Of a DNA stretch of 57,129 bases, positions 25,883-33,628 are shown in pieces. Under the pieces are notes generated by a model. It saw only the letters and a list, made by a program, of their open reading frames with translations. It did not search any database and was not told the origin of the DNA. The position numbers and the translations under genes are program-made. Within the stretch, counting starts at the first letter, position 1, and each line of letters begins with the position of its first letter. The DNA is from Verrucomicrobiales bacterium (GTDB taxonomy: Bacteria > Verrucomicrobiota > Verrucomicrobiia > Limisphaerales > UBA1100), in the NCBI GenBank assembly GCA_005809105.1, contig SYLI01000100.1, forward strand, positions 1 through 57,129, given 5' to 3'.

Positions 25883-26758
25883 CTAAAGCAAGGCGGTGCG
25901 CGTCCAGCCGGCAGCGCCAAATTGCAGGCGGTACTCCTCTTGGAGTGATTGCGCAGCCTCGAGATTTGCCGTGATGGCGAACATGCAGGATCCGCTGCCA
26001 CACATGAGCGCAGCAGCACCGCGGGCTTGGAAAAACGCCTTGATGACCGGCAGGACCGGATGCTTGGCGAAGGCCGGCACTTCAAGCGTGTTGTACAGAT
26101 GTGCGGCCACCTCTTCCCTGCCTCCGGCACGCAGGGCCTGCGCCATTGCCGTGGCTCTGCCGGGAACGCCCTGCACCTGTTGCGGGTACTGTGCGAGTTG
26201 CCGGTAAGCCCACGGCGTGCTGATGCCAAAGCCCGGATGTACCAAAAGGATTCCGCAGCCGCGCAGTGCCTGCGACTTGGGGACCGGCTCCACCACTTCG
26301 CCACGACCCGATGCGACGGCGGGCTGATCCTGCAGGAAAAAGGGAACATCCGAACCCAGCCTCGCGGCCAGTTCGTGAAGCCTGTCCCCTGGCAACGGGG
26401 TGCCGTACATCTGATTGAGGCCGCGCAGCGTGAACGCGGCATCGGCGCTGCCCCCGCCCAGCCCCGCCGCCATCGGCAGATGCTTTTGAAGATGGATGCT
26501 GACCCCGTGCGGCGCGGCAGGGAAGACCTCGAAAAACGCGGCGGCGGCGAGGTGCACGAGGTTGGTTTCGTCGGCAGCAAGCGCAGGATCGCTGCACGTC
26601 AGCTGCACACCCTTTGGAGCCGGTTCGAAGCTCAGTTCGTCGCCGATGAGAACCGGCAGGAAGAGCGTTTCCAGCTCGTGGAATCCATCGGCGCGCCGGC
26701 CGAGAATGTTGAGCACCAGATTGACCTTGCAAGGGGTGATGAGGCGCAACGTGGGCAT
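25883..26758 (-). CDS. ispE: 4-diphosphocytidyl-2-C-methyl-D-erythritol kinase
   Basis: IspE is the GHMP-family kinase of the MEP isoprenoid pathway that phosphorylates CDP-methylerythritol with ATP. The 291-residue protein has the N-terminal CKVNLVLNILGRRADGFHEL with the catalytic Lys, the glycine-rich ATP loop LPMAAGLGGGSADAAFTL, the catalytic Asp in LGSDVPFFL, and the C-terminal GHMP motif MCGSGSCMFAI. Length matches the family. It is 30 bases downstream of tatC. No other MEP genes occur in the window. Confidence 0.96.
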   Translation of the reverse strand: MPTLRLITPCKVNLVLNILGRRADGFHELETLFLPVLIGDELSFEPAPKGVQLTCSDPALAADETNLVHLAAAAFFEVFPAAPHGVSIHLQKHLPMAAGLGGGSADAAFTLRGLNQMYGTPLPGDRLHELAARLGSDVPFFLQDQPAVASGRGEVVEPVPKSQALRGCGILLVHPGFGISTPWAYRQLAQYPQQVQGVPGRATAMAQALRAGGREEVAAHLYNTLEVPAFAKHPVLPVIKAFFQARGAAALMCGSGSCMFAITANLEAAQSLQEEYRLQFGAAGWTRTALL

Positions 26759-26788
26759 GGGCCGGAAGAAGGCGCAGCGAAGAGGAGG

Positions 26789-28222
26789 CTAATCACCCGC
26801 AGGCTGACTCGCCTTTCGTTTTTCATCGCGCACATGCCAGCGCCAGGCGATGAACACGCTGATCTCGTAGAGCAGCTGCATGGGAATGGCGACCACGCAC
26901 ATGGTAAAGGGATCGGGCGAAGGCGTGACAATGGCGGCGAGAATGAGGTTGGCGATGAGCGCGTACATGCGCCAAGCAGACAGACGCTGGTAATTGAGGA
27001 TGCCAATCTTGACCAGTGAAAGCAGCACCAGCGGCAGCTCAAACGCCAGCCCCATTCCGATCATGAACTTGCATGTGAAACTGATGTACTCGTCAGCCCG
27101 CCACTCGTCGGCGCCAAAGCCCATCCAGTTTGAAAATCCCACGCTGGCCAGAATGGTGACGGTCATCACCACGAAATAGCAGAAGACGACCCCCAGCAGG
27201 AAAAGACCGGAGCCATAGCCGGCGATTTGATAGAGGAACTTCTTCTCGCGCACGCGCAGCGCCGGCAGGATGAACTGCGCGATGTAGTAGATGACGAAGG
27301 GCATCGAGAGCACGAGTCCTCCATAGAGCGCGATTTTGAGCGCGACGATGAAGGCGTTGAGGGGACCGTAGTTTTTGAGCAGCACCAGATTGCGCGAGGA
27401 TCGCTCGGGCGTTTCCACGGGCTTGAGCGCCAGGTAGCGGACGGTGCTGCCATTGCTCTCGGTGAGCGTGATGGGGGTGAACTCAAGCGCGTCCACCTTG
27501 ACCTTGTTCGTGCCGCCAAATGAATTCCAGACGTCCTGCGCCTTGACGGAGAGCACCTCGTTGGTTCCGAACCTCACGGGCACGGGCCGATTGGGCATCT
27601 TGCGCCAATCCAGCGGCGATCCGACGTTGAACACTCTGTGAATGATGTCGGAGGCCGCGCCGCCAGTCTCATGCAAATCCTGCGCGAGCTTCAGCGGCCA
27701 GGTGAGAATTTGAATGATGTAATTACTCGCCACCAAGGCCACCACCATGCCGATCAGCACCGCCGACACCGTCTTAATGAGCACCCAGCGAAGGTCTTCC
27801 AAATGCTCGAGAAACGGCTTGATGGGGCCGCCGAAAGGCTCGCCACTGTCATCCGTGGGAGGGGGATCCTCTGCGCTCTCGGATGGCCCACCATGGGCAG
27901 GGTCGGCCGAGGATTCTGACGAGTGATATTCGCCCCCGCTCGTTCCGTGGTGATATTCGTCCTGGTAGTGGTCGCCGCCGTGCGAGTGGGCATGATAATC
28001 ATGGTACTCGTCATGGTACGGATCGGCGGCACCCGGCGTAGGATCGGTCGTGCCAGAAGCGGCTTCAACCTGACCGGGTGTGGAATCTCCGAGCGGCAGC
28101 TCAGTCTGTTGTGAGTGCCCAGCAGTAGGATCCGATGCAGGACTGCTTGGAGTCTCTGATCCAGCGTCCACGCGTACCTCATCCCCGTGGGGGGAGGGCT
28201 TGCCTTCAGGCCCAGCAGACAT
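26789..28222 (-). CDS. tatC: Sec-independent translocase TatC, with His-rich N-terminal extension
   Basis: TatC is the core receptor for twin-arginine signal peptides in the inner membrane. The conserved core begins at FLEHLEDLRWVLIKTV (about residue 137) and has six predicted membrane helices, ending at FIAWRWHVRDEK. Two departures from typical 250-residue TatC are visible. First, there is a roughly 133-residue hydrophilic N-terminus with nine His between residues 70 and 100 among Tyr/Asp/Glu. Second, the first extracytoplasmic loop spans about 110 residues (about 182-290) instead of about 30. The protein totals 477 residues. It lies 23 bases after tatA on the same strand. The extension lacks an export signal, so it should face the cytoplasm. 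Confidence 0.94.
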   Translation of the reverse strand: MSAGPEGKPSPHGDEVRVDAGSETPSSPASDPTAGHSQQTELPLGDSTPGQVEAASGTTDPTPGAADPYHDEYHDYHAHSHGGDHYQDEYHHGTSGGEYHSSESSADPAHGGPSESAEDPPPTDDSGEPFGGPIKPFLEHLEDLRWVLIKTVSAVLIGMVVALVASNYIIQILTWPLKLAQDLHETGGAASDIIHRVFNVGSPLDWRKMPNRPVPVRFGTNEVLSVKAQDVWNSFGGTNKVKVDALEFTPITLTESNGSTVRYLALKPVETPERSSRNLVLLKNYGPLNAFIVALKIALYGGLVLSMPFVIYYIAQFILPALRVREKKFLYQIAGYGSGLFLLGVVFCYFVVMTVTILASVGFSNWMGFGADEWRADEYISFTCKFMIGMGLAFELPLVLLSLVKIGILNYQRLSAWRMYALIANLILAAIVTPSPDPFTMCVVAIPMQLLYEISVFIAWRWHVRDEKRKASQPAGD

Positions 28223-28245
28223 GGGTCAAGGCTAGGGCCGGACGC

Positions 28246-28530
28246 CTATGCCTTCGGGGCAGAGGTGGAGTCTGAAGGCTTGGTGGCTTCCTTCACCGGT
28301 TCCGTACCCACGGCAGCAGTGGGCTGCGGTTCGATGCGCTGCTGGGGAGGCGTGTAGGGACGATGCATCTCGTCGCCAAAATCGCTGGATGCCCGTTTGA
28401 ATTCACGGATTCCCTTGCCAAGCCCCTGCGCCAGTTCCGGCAACTTCTTGGCACCGAACATAATCAGAATGACCGCCATGATGATGATGGCCTCCCACAT
28501 TCCAATGAACGCCAAAGTCATGTTTTCCAT
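28246..28530 (-). CDS. tatA: Sec-independent translocase TatA/TatE
   Basis: This 94-residue single-span protein forms the Tat conduit. It has an N-terminal membrane helix (EAIIIMAVILIMFGAKKLPEL), the FGAKKLPEL hinge, and an amphipathic helix (AQGLGKGIREFKRASSDF). A polar Pro-rich tail follows. It is the first gene of tatA-tatC; no separate tatB is seen in the window, so a two-component Tat system is possible, although tatB could be elsewhere. It starts about 125 bases after the pal terminator, room enough for its own promoter. Confidence 0.95.
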   Translation of the reverse strand: MENMTLAFIGMWEAIIIMAVILIMFGAKKLPELAQGLGKGIREFKRASSDFGDEMHRPYTPPQQRIEPQPTAAVGTEPVKEATKPSDSTSAPKA

Positions 28531-28629
28531 ATTCTTTGTGACCGAACCATCCCATGGCCGTATTCAACGGCTCTCTTGTGCAGGCTCGCCGGGGTTGGGA
28601 GTCTTGCTTCCCCGGCCAAAGGAGTAAAG

Positions 28630-28655
28630 CAAAAAGGGGCCTCGAACGGCCCCCT
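28630..28655 (-). terminator. Rho-independent terminator ending the Tol-Pal operon
   Basis: On the minus strand, GGGGGCC - GTTCGA - GGCCCC is followed by TTTTT, 25 bases after the stop of the last Pal gene. It separates the Tol-Pal operon from tatA. Confidence 0.9.
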
Positions 28656-28680
28656 CTGCAATGGGTATTCGACCGACGAG

Positions 28681-29346
28681 TTACTGTCCCTTTGGCAGCA
28701 TCAGGACAAACTCGCCCCGGCGGTTCTTGGCCCAAGCCGACTCGCTGTTGCCCTCCACCAGCGGAATTTCCTCGCCGAAACTCAAGGTTCGGACGCGGTC
28801 GGGGCTGATTCCGTACTTCACCAGTTGATCCCGCACCGACTGGGCGCGGCGCTCCCCCAGCGAAAGGTTGTACTGTTCGGTGCCGCGCTCGTCGCAGTGA
28901 CCCTCCAAAACCATCAGGTGCTTGGCTTGCTGTGTCAGGTGGCGTGCCACAACTTCAATTTTCGGCAGGTCCTCGGGGCGGATGACGGCGCTGTCGTAGT
29001 CAAAATGCACCATCTGCGCCAGGAACGCATTGCGATCGGGCGTGTTGTTCTCGAATGAGGAGGGAAAGTCCGCGTTCATCGGATCCCGCCCATTCCCACC
29101 CAATCCGTTGCCACCCGGCGTTGGATTCGGCGTGCCGGTGATCCCGCCGGGATTGGGCACCGTGCCGCCGGGAGGCGGAGTCGTTGGAATTCCCGGCCCC
29201 GCCGGAATGGTCGGTGCCGGGTTTTGCACCACGGTTCTGACCCCGGGAATTGTGGTCAGTTTGTCGGGCTGCTGCGATCTGCATGCCACGCCCCACAAGG
29301 CCAACCCCGTCACTACCACCCACGTGCTAAGGTTCATTTGTTTCAT
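28681..29346 (-). CDS. pal: Peptidoglycan-associated lipoprotein (Pal), copy 1
   Basis: This 221-residue outer-membrane lipoprotein binds peptidoglycan as part of Tol-Pal. The signal peptide MKQMNLSTWVVVTGLALWG ends in a lipobox (GVAC). A Pro/Gly-rich linker and a C-terminal OmpA-like domain follow, with MVHFDYDSAVI, LEGHCDERGTEQYNLSLG and NRRGEFVLM; the Asp and Arg that contact diaminopimelate are present. The GAGGGA ribosome site upstream supports the ATG at 29346. It is the last gene of the operon, directly after a paralogous copy and before a terminator. Confidence 0.93.
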   Translation of the reverse strand: MKQMNLSTWVVVTGLALWGVACRSQQPDKLTTIPGVRTVVQNPAPTIPAGPGIPTTPPPGGTVPNPGGITGTPNPTPGGNGLGGNGRDPMNADFPSSFENNTPDRNAFLAQMVHFDYDSAVIRPEDLPKIEVVARHLTQQAKHLMVLEGHCDERGTEQYNLSLGERRAQSVRDQLVKYGISPDRVRTLSFGEEIPLVEGNSESAWAKNRRGEFVLMLPKGQ

Positions 29347-29371
29347 TGGTTGTTCCCTCGTTCGAATCTGT

Positions 29372-30037
29372 TCACGGAGCGGCCGGCCCCGTTCCTGGTT
29401 TCACCACCACAAACTGCCCGCGTCGGTTTTGGGACCGCTGATCGTCAGTCGTGCCCACCACCACCGGAACCTCCTCGCCATAACTCACGGTCTTGAGCCG
29501 GTCGATGTTGACCCCCATTTGAACCAGCCGGTCGCGGATCGCGATGGCACGCCGCTCGCCCAGCGACATGTTGTACTGCTCGGTGCCGCGTTCATCACAG
29601 TGTCCCTCGATCAACAAAAGATGCGTCGGCTGCTGAAGTAGGTACTGCGCCACGGTGTCCACCTTGGCGACCTCGTTGGGATGGAGACCGGCGCTGTCAT
29701 AATCGAACCGGACCGTCTGGAGCGCCAATGCCCCCCGGTCCACAATGGGATTGCTGTAGTCCGCACTCTCGCCGCCCTTGCCTCCGGGAGAACCGCCGGT
29801 GGCACCTCCGGGCTGGTTGGTGGTGTACACCTTGCCTCCGCCTCCCAAGGTGCCCCCTCCACCGAGGCCACCGGAACCGCCGCCTGTGGGTGTGCTGCCG
29901 CCTCCCCCTCCCGTGACAAGGTTCTTGCCATTTGGTTTAGGGATTGAGGTGACATCCACCGGGCCAGATGTTTTACACCCTGTGACGAGGGCACTTCCAA
30001 CCAAGGTCAGAGTCAACAAATGCAAGTATCCACACAT
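29372..30037 (-). CDS. Peptidoglycan-associated lipoprotein (Pal), copy 2, glycine-rich linker
   Basis: This second OmpA/Pal-type lipoprotein has 221 residues. The lipobox is LVTGC, after MCGYLHLLTLTLVGSA. An unusually Gly-rich linker (about residues 43-75) separates the anchor from the OmpA-like domain, which has TVRFDYDSAGL, LIEGHCDERGTEQYNMSLG and NRRGQFVVV. The start at 30037 is set by AGGAGGTAATC immediately upstream; the longer frame to 30052 would begin inside that site. It is located between tolB and copy 1. The shared GHCDERGTEQYN core shows the two are duplicates that have diverged in the linker. Confidence 0.92.
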   Translation of the reverse strand: MCGYLHLLTLTLVGSALVTGCKTSGPVDVTSIPKPNGKNLVTGGGGGSTPTGGGSGGLGGGGTLGGGGKVYTTNQPGGATGGSPGGKGGESADYSNPIVDRGALALQTVRFDYDSAGLHPNEVAKVDTVAQYLLQQPTHLLLIEGHCDERGTEQYNMSLGERRAIAIRDRLVQMGVNIDRLKTVSYGEEVPVVVGTTDDQRSQNRRGQFVVVKPGTGPAAP

Positions 30038-30067
30038 GATTACCTCCTTCACTCCTTGCTGAACCTT

Positions 30068-31279
30068 TTAGCGGGCCCACTCGGCCTGCGAGGCACTGCC
30101 CGCAAAAGACGGGAGCAATCTAACCTGCTTGGAGGGCGCGTCAAGCAGACCCAAAGCCCTCTTATTCACACCCCGGAAACTGAACAGGAGTGTCCGGCTG
30201 TTGGGCGCCCACGACGGATCCTCCCCGCGCGCCAGCACCCTCGCCTCGCCTCCCTCGGCAGGCACCACGCAGATGTTAAAATCGCCCATCTGGGCGGTGA
30301 AGGCGATCCACTTGCCGTCAGGCGACCACGACGGCTCGGAGGGTGAGAGCACGCCGGTGGTTGAGATTTGCATCATGGGGCCGCCGCGCGAGGACGTTTT
30401 CACCAGCACGCGCCGCTTGTTGACCGTGGTGGCAAAGCACAGCCACTGGCCGTCGGGCGACCAAGTGGGGCTCGACTCCCCCTCAAGCGTGTTCGTGATG
30501 CGCAGCAGTCCGCCCTCGGCCTTGCTGTTCATGAAGTCCCAGCCCTGACTGGCCACATAAACATCCGGGCTGCCTCCCTTGCTGAGCACCAGAGCCACGC
30601 GCCCGTCGGGTGCCACCGCGGCGCCGGTGTTTAACCCCATGAATCTCGCGAACACGCGCCGCCCTCCGCTGGAAAGGTCATGCTCCAGAATCGTCGGGTT
30701 CTCCAGCCCGTTCACTTCCTGGTACGAGGTGTAATACACCTTCTGGTTCCGGGCACCCCACGTGGGCGCCCCGGCCAGACGCTTGTCGGAGGTGATGGCA
30801 AGGGCGTTGTGTCCGTCAAAGTCGGCCACGTAAATTTCGCGCGAGCGCTCGCCGGTCACCATGCGGTAGACCACGCGCGTGCGCGCCACGCCGGCGACTC
30901 CCTGCACCGCCTGCACCACATCATCGGAGAGCGTGTGCGCCTGCAGGCGCATCGCCCCTCCTTCGTAGGATTTGTTGAAGAGGTAGGTCTTGGCGGCGTC
31001 CTGCAGCGCCCCGACCACGTTGCCATTGTTGCTTCCAGAGAGGATGTAGCGCGCCTCCTTCTCCCCCACCACTTTGAATCCCTGCACCTCCAGGTCAAAT
31101 CGAAGCACCGCCGCCGATTCGCCCGTGTAGCCCACGACCGCAATCGGCACCAGCTTCTCCTCGTCCACCTGCCCCACCACCGTCAGTCGCGGTTCGCCGT
31201 CGGCGCCACGCAGCACGGCCCACGCCAGCCCCATCACGATGCACGCCCCACGCTTCATCCACTCATTCCATGGCCTCAT
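30068..31279 (-). CDS. tolB: TolB-like periplasmic beta-propeller protein
   Basis: TolB is the periplasmic propeller of the Tol-Pal complex that contacts Pal. The 403-residue protein has a signal-like N-terminus (GACIVMGLAWAVL), the TolB N-terminal domain (PIAVVGYTGESAAVLRFDLEVQG region), then propeller blades marked by SREIYVADFDGHNA, SSPTWSPDGQWLCFAT and EPSWSPDGKWIAFTAQ. The start at 31279 follows GGAGGATCAA; a TTG four codons earlier overlaps that site and was rejected. It lies between the TonB/TolA-like gene and the two pal genes. Confidence 0.9.
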   Translation of the reverse strand: MRPWNEWMKRGACIVMGLAWAVLRGADGEPRLTVVGQVDEEKLVPIAVVGYTGESAAVLRFDLEVQGFKVVGEKEARYILSGSNNGNVVGALQDAAKTYLFNKSYEGGAMRLQAHTLSDDVVQAVQGVAGVARTRVVYRMVTGERSREIYVADFDGHNALAITSDKRLAGAPTWGARNQKVYYTSYQEVNGLENPTILEHDLSSGGRRVFARFMGLNTGAAVAPDGRVALVLSKGGSPDVYVASQGWDFMNSKAEGGLLRITNTLEGESSPTWSPDGQWLCFATTVNKRRVLVKTSSRGGPMMQISTTGVLSPSEPSWSPDGKWIAFTAQMGDFNICVVPAEGGEARVLARGEDPSWAPNSRTLLFSFRGVNKRALGLLDAPSKQVRLLPSFAGSASQAEWAR

Positions 31280-31306
31280 TTGATCCTCCAATTTTCCCTG
31301 CGCCGG

Positions 31307-32212
31307 TTACCGCCGCATTTCAAAGTCGATGTTGAACGTCTGTTGCGTTTCCTTCACGCCTGCCGGAAAGGGCCTTCCCACCGATTGCACCAGCTGGATG
31401 GCCCGCCGTACCGTGTCATCCAGCGGCGCGCGCCCGGAGGTCTTCACCACGGCCGCCGATTTCACCCGCCCGTCGGCGAGGATCACCACGCGCACCGTCA
31501 CCATCTCCGTGTAGAATTGGCGCGGCCAGCCGCTGGCCCTCCATGCGTCCTGATAAACCTGGATCACCAGACTTTCGTACCCGGCATAACTGGAGGCGCC
31601 GGGATTGAAGGAAATGGGATTGACCCCCGTGGACATCTGCCCGCGCAGCGATCCCACGGCATTGGGATCAATGACTGCGGCAATCTTGGTTGCCTGAGAA
31701 GGCCCGCTGGACTTTGAGTTCGAGCTGGGACTGTGACGGGCCACCACCTTTGTGCTCAGGTTGGGTTTGGAGCGGCCGGATTCCTTGGGGGATGATTTGG
31801 CGGTGGACTTTTCCGGGGGACGAGGAGCTGGCTTGTCCAGCCCCTTGGGCGTGGCCTTCTCGACGGCTCGCGGCGCCGGTGTCGTTGGCGTCGTGGGGGC
31901 GTGCGGCTGCGGCGGCTGTGACGGCTGCGGTTGAACCGCCGGCGGCTGTGACGGCTGCGGTTGAACCGCCGGCGGCTGGGCGGGCGCTGGAGGATCGGGT
32001 TGCGCGGGCTGGGGTGCATCCACCCGGCGCGCGCTTGTGGGATCTGCCGGCCGCCCCAGCGGCAGGCCTCCGTCAATCGTCATGGTGATGACCCGCCCCG
32101 CTTGAGGGATTCGCTGGGTGGTGGCAAACGCCATCCCAAAGACCACCGCCACGAGGAGCAGCAGGTGCATCCCCACGGAGAAGGCGCAGCATTTTTTAAG
32201 GAGGCGACTCAT
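31307..32212 (-). CDS. TonB/TolA-like energy-transducing protein
   Basis: This 301-residue protein has an N-terminal inner-membrane helix (FSVGMHLLLLVAVVFGMAF), a long Pro/Gln/Lys-rich periplasmic spacer and a C-terminal TonB-type domain (MVTVRVVILADGRVKSAAVVK through FNIDFEMRR). It occupies the tolA position and should link the TolQ-TolR motor to TolB/Pal, although the C-terminus resembles TonB more than TolA. The ATG overlaps the tolR stop (ATGA), which fixes the start. The spacer contains a perfect 30-base tandem duplication encoding two QPSQPPAVQP units. Confidence 0.86.
   Translation of the reverse strand: MSRLLKKCCAFSVGMHLLLLVAVVFGMAFATTQRIPQAGRVITMTIDGGLPLGRPADPTSARRVDAPQPAQPDPPAPAQPPAVQPQPSQPPAVQPQPSQPPQPHAPTTPTTPAPRAVEKATPKGLDKPAPRPPEKSTAKSSPKESGRSKPNLSTKVVARHSPSSNSKSSGPSQATKIAAVIDPNAVGSLRGQMSTGVNPISFNPGASSYAGYESLVIQVYQDAWRASGWPRQFYTEMVTVRVVILADGRVKSAAVVKTSGRAPLDDTVRRAIQLVQSVGRPFPAGVKETQQTFNIDFEMRR
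31921..31980. repeat. 30-bp tandem repeat (two copies) in the TonB/TolA-like spacer
   Basis: The 30-base unit at 31921-31950 is repeated at 31951-31980, with differences only in the last two bases. It keeps the reading frame and encodes Pro/Gln-rich decapeptides. Further degenerate Pro-rich units flank it. Confidence 0.9.
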
Positions 32213-32625
32213 CCTGTGCGGGGTCTGGTGCGCAGCGAGAAACGGGAAATCTGGTGGCGCTGGCACATGTCAATCACCTCGTACAAATGCTTGTTGCGGC
32301 CTTCTTCATCCACGCGGATGTAGATCACCATGTTGGTGTTGCCTTGATAGGCCCGCGTGAGTTCCTGCTCCATCGCCGTCATGGCGATGGGCCGGCCGTC
32401 CAGCCGGAACTGGCCGGAAGTGCTGATGTCGATGGTGCGCTTGACTTCAGCCTGGCGCGCTCCCGAGTCGCCGCCCTTGGGAAGGTTCAGTGACATCCCC
32501 TGCTCCATCAAGGGCGTGGCAATGATGAAGATGATGAGCAGCACAAAGGCCAGGTCCAACATTGGTGTGATGTTGATCTCACTCAACGTCACCAGCTCAT
32601 TGCGTTTGGAAATGCGCCGAAGCAT
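32209..32625 (-). CDS. tolR: Biopolymer transport protein ExbD/TolR
   Basis: This 138-residue inner-membrane protein is the TolR/ExbD partner in the proton-driven motor. One N-terminal helix carries the essential Asp (INITPMLDLAFVLLIIFIIATP), followed by a periplasmic domain with VIYIRVDEEGRNKHLYEVIDMC. It starts 3 bases after tolQ and overlaps the next gene's start by 4 bases, so the Tol proteins should be translated in balance. Confidence 0.94.
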   Translation of the reverse strand: MLRRISKRNELVTLSEINITPMLDLAFVLLIIFIIATPLMEQGMSLNLPKGGDSGARQAEVKRTIDISTSGQFRLDGRPIAMTAMEQELTRAYQGNTNMVIYIRVDEEGRNKHLYEVIDMCQRHQISRFSLRTRPRTG

Positions 32626-32628
32626 GGC

Positions 32629-33453
32629 TCACCCCACTTCAAGCCCCGCGGGCTCCATCGCCGGCTCCTGCACGCGCGTCTCATGGGCGCGGTTGCGCGG
32701 CGTGGTGGCGGCAGGAGCACGCTCGGCCTGCCGGGGCCCCTCCTCAAGGTGTTCGGATTCAATCCGGGCAACGAGCTCTTGGGCAAAGTTGTCCAGCCCC
32801 ACGTTCTGCACGCGCAATTGATGCACCAGCCAGTTGTAGCCAAACATCGAGGGAATGGCCACGAGCAGGCCGGCCAGCGTGGTGGCCAGTGCCGAGGCGA
32901 CGCCTGGTGCTACGTGCGTCAGCGACGCGCTGCCCGCCTGGGCGGCGCCGCTAAACACCTCCATCACTCCCCACACCGTGCCGAATAGACCGATGAAGGG
33001 CGATCCGCTGACGGCGACCGACAGCACGATGAGCCCGCTCTCCAAGCGGATGGATTCGCGCGCCACCGACGCCTCGATGACGCCCTTGACGTGCTCCATG
33101 GATTTGAGCGAAAGGGTGCGGGCGCGTCCGCCTTGCGGCAGCTTCAGCCGCTGATCCAGTGCATGACACCCTTCCTGATAAACGCTGAACATCGGACAGC
33201 CTTCCGCCGTGATGCGCTTGTCGTACATCGCGCTCACATTGGACTGGGCGCGGAAGCTCGATTCAAAATACTCGTTGTACTTGCGCGCGCGGCGCATCTG
33301 CAGTGATTTGTAGACCATCACTCCCCACGCGCACATGGAGAAGACCAGCAGCAGCACGATGATGCCGACGCCAACGGGATCCACCGCCTCCCAAACGAAG
33401 CGAATGGTCTGCTGCTTGGCGGCTTCCGCAGCCAATATCAATGGGAAATCCAT
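32629..33453 (-). CDS. tolQ: MotA/TolQ/ExbB proton channel protein
   Basis: This 274-residue protein forms the channel half of the Tol motor. It has three membrane helices: the first at about residues 27-48 (VGVGIIVLLLVFSMCAWGVMVY), and two after the cytoplasmic loop, with GSPFIGLFGTVWGVMEVF and ASALATTLAGLLVAIPSMFGYNWL. The polar C-terminus (about residues 235-274) is longer than usual and charged. GGAGGTGACAGG sits just upstream of the ATG. It is the first gene of tolQ-tolR-tonB/tolA-tolB-pal-pal. The operon promoter should lie in the 175-base gap shared with the divergent oxidoreductase. Confidence 0.94.
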   Translation of the reverse strand: MDFPLILAAEAAKQQTIRFVWEAVDPVGVGIIVLLLVFSMCAWGVMVYKSLQMRRARKYNEYFESSFRAQSNVSAMYDKRITAEGCPMFSVYQEGCHALDQRLKLPQGGRARTLSLKSMEHVKGVIEASVARESIRLESGLIVLSVAVSGSPFIGLFGTVWGVMEVFSGAAQAGSASLTHVAPGVASALATTLAGLLVAIPSMFGYNWLVHQLRVQNVGLDNFAQELVARIESEHLEEGPRQAERAPAATTPRNRAHETRVQEPAMEPAGLEVG

Positions 33454-33628
33454 CCTGTCACCTCCGGTGCTTTTCCTCCTCTGGAAGAGATTTCTACCCC
33501 GCCGCCGTGCGCCAAGTCAAAGTTAATCGCCAGTGATTCCACCCTTTTCAGGGTGATTTCACCGCCCCCAACGCCTCCCGGCAATCAATTGATGTTAACC
33601 GTATTCACTGCCGTCTGTTGACAGATTG

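Noticed and set aside
33540-33555. Hairpin CACCC-TTTTCA-GGGTG as a terminator
   Set aside because: The stem is only five pairs, has no T-run on either strand, and lies in a divergent promoter region where no transcript should end.
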